The notes under the pieces were generated by a model that did not search any database, had not been told where the DNA came from, and worked only from the letters and a program-made list of their open reading frames with translations. From Pseudomonadales bacterium (GTDB lineage: Bacteria > Pseudomonadota > Gammaproteobacteria > Pseudomonadales > JAHRWD01), in the NCBI GenBank assembly GCA_029210125.1, contig JARGPR010000002.1:167232-231231 (forward strand): a stretch of 64,000 nucleotides of DNA. Direction: 5' to 3'. Below, in pieces: positions 7,855 to 15,104 of this stretch. Each line of letters starts with the position of its first letter. Within the stretch, counting starts at the first letter, position 1. The translations under genes were made by a program, and so were the position numbers.

Positions 7855-9867
7855 ATGAATACTCAAGACGAATTCAACTTCGATACCGCCTTCAGCAGAA
7901 CGATAGGCTGGCTAACCAGTTCTGAACTGCACTCGATTAGAACAAAAAGGGTCGCTATTGCCGGCATGGGCGGAGTCGGTGGTATCCACCTGCTAACACA
8001 TACCCGGCTGGGAATATCCAATTTTAACATTGCCGATTTTGATCACTTCGATCTACATAATTTCAACCGGCAGGCCGGTGCCAATATAGATTCGATAGGT
8101 GAACCCAAAACCGCCGTTATGGAAAAAATGGCCAAACAGATCAACCCCGAACTGGATATTCGGGTGTTTAAGCAGGGTGTGACCGATGAAAATATCAACG
8201 ATTTTTTAGCCGAGGTTGATATTTATGTCGATGCGCTGGATTTTTTTGCGCTCGATATACGCCGCAAAGTATTTGCCCGCTGCGATGAACTCGGTATCCC
8301 CGCCATCACCGCGGCCCCAATTGGTATGGGAGCAGGACTTCTAGCGTTTTTACCGGGAAAAATGAGCTTTGAGCAATACTTCAGGCTCGAAGGAAAAGAT
8401 GAGCAAGAGCAGCTGATACGATTTTTGGTGGGATTGACACCAACTCCAATACAACGAATATATCTGGTCGAACCCTCCGCCGTTAACTTCAATCAACGCA
8501 AGGCATCCTCCACCCCGATTGGCTGCGAACTCTGCGCCGGTTTTGCGGCATCCATGACCGTCAAAATACTATTGAAGCGAGGAAAAGTACCTTCCGCACC
8601 CCACGGCCTTCACTACGATGCCTACCTGAACAAACTAAAGAAGACCTGGCGGCCAATGGGTAATCGTAACCCACTACAAAAACTGATCATTGCCCTGGCA
8701 AAAAAAATTATCCACGACGAGCCCTCCGTAGAGGAGCCTGAAACCATCACCTATTCGCGCTCTATTGAGCAGATTTTGGATATCGCTCGCTGGGCACCAA
8801 GCGGTGATAACAGTCAGGTTTGCCGATTCGAAATCATAGATGAAACCAGACTAATACTGCACACAGAGGATACCCGCGATCATTGCGTGTACGATTTACA
8901 AGGCCATGCAAGCCAGCTATCAACCGGTACTATGCTTGAAAACATCCGTATCGCTGCTACCCAATTTGGCCTAAAAACAAACTGGCAGATTGAAGACAAT
9001 CCAGCAGAAAAAAGCCCAATAGAAGAAAACCCGGCAGGAAAAGACCCCGCAGAACAATCCCCCTCAATCCATATTCAGTTCCAGCCAGACCCCTCTATAC
9101 AAAGAGACCCGTTATTTCCGCAGATTAAAATACGTTCAGTCAATCGAAAGCCCTACTCTAGGCAGCCACTATCTGATCGCCAAAAAACCGCCCTGAACGA
9201 ATCATTACCCGCGGGTTATAAAATCATCTGGATCGAAGGCCGCAAGCCAAAAACAGCCATCACAAAACTGCTGTTCAAAAATGCCGGTTTACGTTTGAGC
9301 CTACCCGAAGCTTACCCAACCCACAGCCAAAATATTGAATGGAGTGCTAGATTCAGCGAAGACAAAATCCCGGATCAAGCGCTAGGTGTAAACCCTATCA
9401 CCCGAAAGCTAATGCGGTGGAGCCTACAGAGTTTCAAACGAGTCAGGCTTCTCAATAATTATTTGGGTGGTAGTTATGTGGCTAGACTGGAGATGGATCT
9501 GATACCAAGCCTGATGAGCGGTGCACATTTCTTTATCGTTGCGGATCAAACACCAAAGCAGCCACAGGACTATATTCAAGCGGGTATTGCAGCACAGCGG
9601 TTCTGGCTTACCGCTACCCGGATTGGTCTACAGCTACAACCTGAAATGACCCCGCTGGTCTTTGCTGAGTATATTGATCAGGATATTAAGTTTTCGGCCT
9701 CCCAAAAATATATTAACAGCGCTAGAACACTGCGCGGCCAACTGGCCAAACTGGTAACACCTGAAAACCCGCAGAACCTGGTATTTGCCGGGCGCATCGG
9801 GTCTGCAAGCATTGCAACCTCTCGCTCAACCCGTAAGCCGTTAGCGGATTTAACGATTGATCAGTAG
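7855..9867 (+). CDS. ThiF/E1-like adenylyltransferase fused to a nitroreductase-like domain
   Basis: A 670-residue two-domain protein. Residues about 15-270 form an E1/ThiF/MoeB-like fold with the nucleotide loop AGMGGVGG (36-43), an acidic strand ADFDHFDLHNFNRQ and a VDALD motif. Residues about 299-650 resemble the FMN nitroreductase fold, with RWAPSGDNSQ near 312 as the flavin-binding signature and AGIAAQRFWLTATRIGLQLQ near 575. A Pro/Glu/Ala-rich imperfect repeat (near 385-402) is inserted in the second domain. Only one Cys pair (CELC, near 223) resembles half of a MoeB zinc site, and no ThiF-type catalytic Cys stands out. E1-like plus flavin oxidase pairs are known in azole-forming peptide pathways, but no YcaO gene is present here. 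It is probably translated with the acyltransferase gene 15 bases upstream. The function is unknown. Confidence 0.85.
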   Translation: MNTQDEFNFDTAFSRTIGWLTSSELHSIRTKRVAIAGMGGVGGIHLLTHTRLGISNFNIADFDHFDLHNFNRQAGANIDSIGEPKTAVMEKMAKQINPELDIRVFKQGVTDENINDFLAEVDIYVDALDFFALDIRRKVFARCDELGIPAITAAPIGMGAGLLAFLPGKMSFEQYFRLEGKDEQEQLIRFLVGLTPTPIQRIYLVEPSAVNFNQRKASSTPIGCELCAGFAASMTVKILLKRGKVPSAPHGLHYDAYLNKLKKTWRPMGNRNPLQKLIIALAKKIIHDEPSVEEPETITYSRSIEQILDIARWAPSGDNSQVCRFEIIDETRLILHTEDTRDHCVYDLQGHASQLSTGTMLENIRIAATQFGLKTNWQIEDNPAEKSPIEENPAGKDPAEQSPSIHIQFQPDPSIQRDPLFPQIKIRSVNRKPYSRQPLSDRQKTALNESLPAGYKIIWIEGRKPKTAITKLLFKNAGLRLSLPEAYPTHSQNIEWSARFSEDKIPDQALGVNPITRKLMRWSLQSFKRVRLLNNYLGGSYVARLEMDLIPSLMSGAHFFIVADQTPKQPQDYIQAGIAAQRFWLTATRIGLQLQPEMTPLVFAEYIDQDIKFSASQKYINSARTLRGQLAKLVTPENPQNLVFAGRIGSASIATSRSTRKPLADLTIDQ

Positions 9868-9908
9868 CTGACCAACCTCCCAAGCAAACAGCCCCGAACA
9901 AACCACCA

Positions 9909-10784
9909 CTATAGCAGTTTGGTTCTCATGCCAGACATTGCGAATGAAAAAACCAGATCACTGATGTCGCGTTTATGACAAGCAGGAAGCGCAGAACGCA
10001 GCTTTACCAGCTTCTGCTTCAGCTCTGGATCAAACTCAGCACGTCGCTCACTTTTGATAGCCACATTGTAGGGCACCAAAAAACTGGAATAGAGCTTGGC
10101 GTATTCTGACAACGATTCAGCAACCGCAGACTCAAAATCATTTTTACCAAAGGCTGCCTCCAGTGAATAGAGATAATCCAGGGTAAAAAGCTCCGCCTGC
10201 CGATCCGCATATTGATACGCAAAATAGTCAATGGTTTGTTGCGATTTTAGATGACCAAAATCAACTAGATAGACCCCACCGCCGGGCTTGAGCACCCTTG
10301 CAACTTCAGAAAACGTACGCTTTAGTGCGACTACATCAGGCAAGTGGTGAAGCGCTACGGTTGAATACACAGCATCTACACTATTGTCTTCAAAGGCTTG
10401 CAGCTTAGAGATGTCGGAACGCACAAAATCAACATTGACTAACCCAAGATCAGCCACATGAGCTTCCGCCCGCCCCAGCATCTGCTCAGACAAATCTACC
10501 CCGGTAAATTGGCACGATGGATGAAACTGCGCCACCATCGCCAGCTGGGTAGCGGGGCCACAGGCAAGGTCAATGACTCTATCACCCGGGCAGATTACCT
10601 CACTGATGTGCGCGCAATGATGCAGGTAAACGGGAGCCATAACCCCGTCTACCCGGCCAGCTTTTGTGTACGCGGCCACCTTGTCCGGATCATCCATCAC
10701 CAAGTCAGGTTCGGTTTTTCGTGGCTGGGATTTAGCTCCTAACAACTCCCAAAATAATATTTTCGCCATGGCGACACTTGGCAT
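9909..10784 (-). CDS. Class I SAM-dependent methyltransferase
   Basis: A 291-residue methyltransferase of the Methyltransf_11/25 type. Motif I is RVIDLACGPATQ near residue 87, followed by the acidic motif TGVDLSEQM, the motif SVDAVYSTVALHHLPD near 130-145, and GGGVYLVDFGHLK. The family methylates small molecules or lipids; the substrate cannot be read from sequence. The start ATG at 10784 has GAGG about 6 bases ahead. It converges on the ThiF/nitroreductase gene with 41 bases between stops, so it is not in that operon, though it may act on the same pathway. Its promoter would lie in 10785-10935. Confidence 0.85.
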   Translation of the reverse strand: MPSVAMAKILFWELLGAKSQPRKTEPDLVMDDPDKVAAYTKAGRVDGVMAPVYLHHCAHISEVICPGDRVIDLACGPATQLAMVAQFHPSCQFTGVDLSEQMLGRAEAHVADLGLVNVDFVRSDISKLQAFEDNSVDAVYSTVALHHLPDVVALKRTFSEVARVLKPGGGVYLVDFGHLKSQQTIDYFAYQYADRQAELFTLDYLYSLEAAFGKNDFESAVAESLSEYAKLYSSFLVPYNVAIKSERRAEFDPELKQKLVKLRSALPACHKRDISDLVFSFAMSGMRTKLL

Positions 10785-10936
10785 AACACCCTCATTTCGT
10801 AGCTGATGAGTTAACGTTTAAGTAACTACCAGTTTAGTACAAAAAGGTACTGCCCATTTATAAAACTAACCCAAACTAGGCCATTCCAAAACCGGAATCA
10901 AAAAACCGCCGTTTTTCACACGCAAACTTCATGCAC

Positions 10937-10969
10937 AAAAAAGGGGGAGCCAATTATGACTCCCCCTTT
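10937..10969 (-). terminator. Rho-independent terminator of the PEP-CTERM protein gene
   Basis: A perfect 10-bp stem (AAAGGGGGAG at 10940-10949 and CTCCCCCTTT at 10960-10969) with a 10-base loop. On the minus strand it is followed by a run of T (10937-10942 read as A on the plus strand). It lies about 50 bases after the stop of the gene ending at 11020. Confidence 0.9.
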
Positions 10970-11019
10970 CGGTTTGTTGCTACCCCCCAACCTAGAGGGG
11001 TTAAATCTTGCTATTTCAA

Positions 11020-11994
11020 TTAAGCTTCACGACGCTTTCTTGAAAAACCAAGACCCAGCAGGCCAGCACCCAACAGTGCAATCATGCCAGGTTCTGGAAC
11101 CATAGTTGCGTCGGCATTGGTAGTTGCACGCGCGCTCAACTGATAAGTGTGAGTCGAATCAAGCGAACTTGTTGCATAGCTGAAGTGTCCACTATTGGCT
11201 ACACCTATGCTAGAACCTGCATACAGAGGTATACCATTCGCAAATGGTGAGTTTGCAGAACGCGTAGTGTTCAGACTAAAAGGGTTATCTGCATCTACTG
11301 TACTTCCAACTACCCAGTTATCAACTAAAGTACCGCCTAGACTCAAATCCGACAAAGTGAAAACTACGCTATAGGAAGCAGTAGCAAACGAAGGGAATAT
11401 AGAATCGGAGGATACAAATGCTTCCAGGTAGGCAGTTGCATCGAAATCAACATCGATCGATCCGTTCACGTTACTAACCGTCCAGTTGGAATTAAGGTTG
11501 TTATTACCGGTACTGGAACCAGAATCCTGCCCTATTAAAGAAACGTAAGCAGCTGATTCAATGTCTGCGCCCGTAGCGGCATTAAGACCTGTAATAGGTG
11601 AACCCACCTGATTTTGGTCAGCAGCAGCAAATTGGCTGCTTGGATCACTAGTAAGAGAACTAAAAATTGGGAATGCATTATCTACAATTGCAGGGCAAGT
11701 GCCTACGCATGCGGGAGCCAAATCAATAGTACTGGCACTGATCGTACTACCACTATCGTTCAAAACCGTAGCGCCCAGCTGAGCACTTATATCAGCGGTA
11801 CTGGTATAAGTAATTGCATTATTGAAATCTGCAATATCCAGCAGAGTACCGCCTTGCGAAAATTCCAAATTGTTAATTTGCAATACTGAAACCGCTAATG
11901 CGTCAGCTTGCACACTGCCGGCGCTGAACAACGCCAGACTGCCAACTGCGGCAACTGCGGCAACGCCATTTTTCTTAGTTTTAAAAGTTTTCAT
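11020..11994 (-). CDS. PEP-CTERM sorting domain protein, Ser/Thr/Asn-rich secreted
   Basis: A 324-residue exported protein. The N-terminal signal peptide (to about residue 30, ending SAGSVQA) leads a low-complexity, Ser/Thr/Asp/Asn-rich body with almost no Lys. At residues 299-324 sits a classic PEP-CTERM tail: VPEP, a hydrophobic segment (IALLGAGLLGLGF), then a basic end (RKRREA). Such tails are cut by an exosortase (XrtA) and the protein is released to or anchored in the extracellular matrix. It is transcribed alone: a sigma-54 promoter lies at 12046-12061 and a strong terminator at 10937-10969. The body has no recognised enzymatic motif; a structural matrix or floc role is inference. Two cysteines (CVGTC) may form a disulphide. 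Confidence 0.93.
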   Translation of the reverse strand: MKTFKTKKNGVAAVAAVGSLALFSAGSVQADALAVSVLQINNLEFSQGGTLLDIADFNNAITYTSTADISAQLGATVLNDSGSTISASTIDLAPACVGTCPAIVDNAFPIFSSLTSDPSSQFAAADQNQVGSPITGLNAATGADIESAAYVSLIGQDSGSSTGNNNLNSNWTVSNVNGSIDVDFDATAYLEAFVSSDSIFPSFATASYSVVFTLSDLSLGGTLVDNWVVGSTVDADNPFSLNTTRSANSPFANGIPLYAGSSIGVANSGHFSYATSSLDSTHTYQLSARATTNADATMVPEPGMIALLGAGLLGLGFSRKRREA

Positions 11995-12045
11995 TTTTAA
12001 AATCCCAAATAGAAAGTTAATTTTATTACCTTACGCTTAGGATAA

Positions 12046-12061
12046 AGCAACCAGCGTGCCA
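12046..12061 (-). promoter_or_regulatory. Sigma-54 (RpoN) -24/-12 promoter for the PEP-CTERM protein gene
   Basis: Read on the minus strand the site is TGGCACGCTGGTTGCT, a full match to the sigma-54 consensus TGGCACG-N4-TTGC with the GG and GC dinucleotides correctly spaced. Transcription should begin near 12036, leaving about 40 bases of leader before the ATG at 11994. Sigma-54 control of PEP-CTERM genes through the PrsK/PrsR pair is known in other proteobacteria; neither regulator is in this window. Confidence 0.88.
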
Positions 12062-12125
12062 AAAATAAATAACCATATATATCAATCAGTTACGGACCAC
12101 AGCAATTTCGACTCTGTAATTGTGT

Positions 12126-12162
12126 AAAAATAACTGACACTTTTTACTGCTCAGTTATTTTT
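12126..12162 (-). terminator. 12-bp inverted repeat: terminator of prsT, or enhancer for the sigma-54 promoter
   Basis: Perfect arms AAAAATAACTGA (12126-12137) and TCAGTTATTTTT (12151-12162) with a 13-base loop, starting 20 bases after the prsT stop. The T-rich 3' arm on the minus strand suits a weak intrinsic terminator. Its centre is also about 108 bases upstream of the predicted sigma-54 start, where an activator site would sit, so the two readings compete. Confidence 0.6.
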
Positions 12163-12181
12163 CTCACTGCATGCCACCAAA

Positions 12182-14959
12182 TCACCTTGCCTTAATCTCA
12201 GCCAAAAGCTTTCTGGCTTGCTCACTCCGATCAAAGGCCGGTTGTTGTTCAAGCAGGCGTTCCAGCAGCTGTTTAGCGCCTTGTCGGTCACCCTTTTGAT
12301 AAAGAATCAAACTATGGTAGTAGGCGTAGTTGGGATTATCGGGAAACCGTTCCCGAATTCGTGTTGATATACGCAGCGCCTTTTCAAACTGTCGATTCTC
12401 CATCAACACCAAAGCGTGGGTACTCATCACCCCTACCATAGTAGGTGCTATCGAAACTGCTTTTTCAATCAGCTCTAACGCCCTTTTGGCATCGGTACTC
12501 CGCAACTGCCAGGCCAGATCGTTCAAGGCAAACAGGTAATTAGGGTGTTGAGATATAATACCTTCCAATAGGGCAATTGCGCGGTTACTTTCACCCGCAA
12601 TATTATAGTAGGCAGATAGGCCATAGCGGGCCACAACATCTTCCGGATACTGTTCACGCCATTGCTCCAATGTACTTATCGCTGCGTTCACTTCTCCAGC
12701 TAGCCACTGCACTTTCGCAAGCTCAAGAACGGTCTTTGAGGAGGGGGATGTATCAAGCGATTGCTGGTAGTAGGTAATCGCTTTTTGGGGTTGGCCAGTT
12801 CGGGTTTCGTGCCAGCCTTTTAATGCGAGCACCTCGGCATCCTGGGGCGAGTCTTTCAGCAACCCAGCCACTATTTCGGCAGCTTCTTTCGGTTTACCAT
12901 CTATAACCAGCAATCTCGCCATGGCGATTTGTGATAGCCTGAATTTTGGTGCCAGCTCAAGGGATCGAGTAAGGCTATTTCTAACCTCGGTAATATTGTT
13001 ATTTTTCAGGTAAACCGTTGCTGCAAGGTAATGTGCATAGGCATTATTTGGTGAACCTTCAAGCAACCTTGCTGATGTTTGCAAAGCATCCCCCCTTTGC
13101 CCTGTTGCAAGCTCCGCTTCCAGCAGCAAAGCCAGCCAGCCAGGGGCTTGCATTATTTTTGCATCGCCGCTTTTAAGCAACAGCAAAGCCTTTTTTGGCT
13201 CTCCATACTGTAAATAGTGGGTCGCTAACTCTAATTTGGGCTGTGGCTGGGCCGGGTAGATATCGATGATTGCCTTGAGTTGCGCGACCATAGCAGGTAG
13301 ATTATTTTCAATTTTAGATAGCCCAGCGAGGGCCAGACTGGTCTTATAATGGTTTGGATGCAGGGCCAGCACCTGCTCATAGATAGTCCGCGCCTGATCA
13401 TATTTATGATCTTTGATCAATATTTTTGCTAGATACTGTGCGGAACCGGGGGAACCTGGTTCTTTTTCAAGCGCCACTTCAAAAGCAGCTTTGGCACGCT
13501 GAAAATTCTCCCGATTCCATTCCAGCACACCCTCCAGATTCCATGAAGTAGCATCATCCGGGTGAGCCTTTCGAATAGCTCTAATAATCTCAGCCGCTTC
13601 CTGATATTTTTTATTCTGAATATACAAAAATGCAATCAAACCCTGAGTTTGTGGCTGATCCGCATCAATTTCAAGTGAGGCCTGTAACGATTCAATAGCC
13701 TCACCACCTTGACCACCCAACATCCTTGCAACCCCAAGACGGGTATGAATATCGGCCTCATCAGGACTGATTTCGGCAAGGTTTTCCAGATATTCAATAC
13801 CCTTTGAGCTATCTCCTAAACTAAACTCGATCCGGGCCATCAGCCCATTGGAAAATAAATCTTTGGGAAAGCTTCTAATAACCGGTTCCAGGGTCACTTT
13901 CGCTTCCAGGAGATGACCAAGACGAAATTGAGCACTCGCTAGCGCTTTATGAGCGACCACTGAACGAGGGTAACTACTAATATAATGCTCCAGGTTTCGA
14001 GCTGCCTGGTTTAAATTGGAGAGCATCAGCTGAGAAACACCCAAAAAATAGTAGGTCGACAAGTGCTGGTCATTTAACGTTAACACTTGCTCAAACTCAG
14101 TCTGCGCCTGCTGATAATTACCATTTTTCAGTTCCAGCCGACCCGATGCAAAATATGCCATATAGTACTCAGAGGCTTGCTCAAGAAGTATATCCACATC
14201 CAATTTTGACTCTTCTGGACGATCCAGATCCACCAGAATAATTGCTCGCTTTGCTCGCACCAGATGATCAGCATCATCTAGCTCCAGCGCTCTGGAAAAA
14301 CTACTTAATGCCTCCTTCAACATCCCTTTACCAAGAAAAAAATCCCCCTGAAAAGCCCATGCTACTGGCTCATTCGGGGCAATTTCCAGCAATTCAGAGA
14401 TCAATTTTTCAGCGCCGCTAAGATCGTCCTGATTAGCCGCAACTTTAATGTGACCCAATCGTGCCAAAATATACTTTGGGTTCATTTTTAATGCTACGTC
14501 ATATTCCCCAACCGCTTCCTTTGGTAGGCCGGTATTCAGAAATGCATCACCACGATATACGTGCAGAAGCATTTGATCTGCTTCCGGAAGGGAATCAAAA
14601 CCGACAATTTCATCCAAAAGCTTTCTATATTTTCTTTGCAGCATCAATGCCTTGGCATATGATTTGAGCAGTGCGACGTTAGATACGCCCAATTCCCGTG
14701 CTTTGTCCAGCTCCTTTTCTGCACCGGGGCCATTGCCTATAGTGGCATACAGCTCACCAAGCATAAAACGCGCTTCCGGGTTGGAGGGTGCTTTCTTCAG
14801 GGCATTTTTCAGTTCAATTTCAGCAGCTTTGTATTCCCCGTTTTCATTAAACTCCTTTGCCCTGCCGATATGCTCTGGCGCGGTAAGACTGTCTGTGCAC
14901 CCCGCTAGGACAAGCACAAACGAAAGCAATACAATTTTCAATTTTTCCCTGAACAGCAT
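12182..14959 (-). CDS. prsT: PEP-CTERM system TPR-repeat lipoprotein PrsT
   Basis: A 925-residue lipoprotein made almost wholly of tetratricopeptide repeats. It matches the large TPR lipoprotein that accompanies exosortase systems. The signal ends in a lipobox (LVLAGCTDS), placing it on a membrane facing the periplasm. About 20 or more repeat units follow, with typical motifs such as AEIELKNALKKAPSNPEA and AVGEYDVALKMNPKY. The start at MLFREKLK is chosen because AGGAG lies 7 bases before it; a longer frame to 14980 adds seven residues and has no such site. It lies between the RND exporter gene and the sigma-54-driven PEP-CTERM gene on the same strand. Presumed to scaffold sorting or polymer secretion; its mechanism is not known. 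Confidence 0.92.
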   Translation of the reverse strand: MLFREKLKIVLLSFVLVLAGCTDSLTAPEHIGRAKEFNENGEYKAAEIELKNALKKAPSNPEARFMLGELYATIGNGPGAEKELDKARELGVSNVALLKSYAKALMLQRKYRKLLDEIVGFDSLPEADQMLLHVYRGDAFLNTGLPKEAVGEYDVALKMNPKYILARLGHIKVAANQDDLSGAEKLISELLEIAPNEPVAWAFQGDFFLGKGMLKEALSSFSRALELDDADHLVRAKRAIILVDLDRPEESKLDVDILLEQASEYYMAYFASGRLELKNGNYQQAQTEFEQVLTLNDQHLSTYYFLGVSQLMLSNLNQAARNLEHYISSYPRSVVAHKALASAQFRLGHLLEAKVTLEPVIRSFPKDLFSNGLMARIEFSLGDSSKGIEYLENLAEISPDEADIHTRLGVARMLGGQGGEAIESLQASLEIDADQPQTQGLIAFLYIQNKKYQEAAEIIRAIRKAHPDDATSWNLEGVLEWNRENFQRAKAAFEVALEKEPGSPGSAQYLAKILIKDHKYDQARTIYEQVLALHPNHYKTSLALAGLSKIENNLPAMVAQLKAIIDIYPAQPQPKLELATHYLQYGEPKKALLLLKSGDAKIMQAPGWLALLLEAELATGQRGDALQTSARLLEGSPNNAYAHYLAATVYLKNNNITEVRNSLTRSLELAPKFRLSQIAMARLLVIDGKPKEAAEIVAGLLKDSPQDAEVLALKGWHETRTGQPQKAITYYQQSLDTSPSSKTVLELAKVQWLAGEVNAAISTLEQWREQYPEDVVARYGLSAYYNIAGESNRAIALLEGIISQHPNYLFALNDLAWQLRSTDAKRALELIEKAVSIAPTMVGVMSTHALVLMENRQFEKALRISTRIRERFPDNPNYAYYHSLILYQKGDRQGAKQLLERLLEQQPAFDRSEQARKLLAEIKAR

Positions 14960-15104
14960 AAAATCACTCCTAAAAAACATATTCTTAAGTAAAGTAGAAC
15001 AAGCTTAACAGAATACGAACCCTGGTAAGGTTTGCATGCTGTTGGCTGCGTAGTAAGACAATTAGTTCCAAGCTAGACTCAGCGCTATTCGCTCGTCGGG
15101 CAGG

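Noticed and set aside
9909..10784. Methyltransferase as third gene of the acyltransferase/ThiF operon
   Set aside because: It is on the opposite strand and convergent, so it cannot be co-transcribed; any pathway link is only by proximity.
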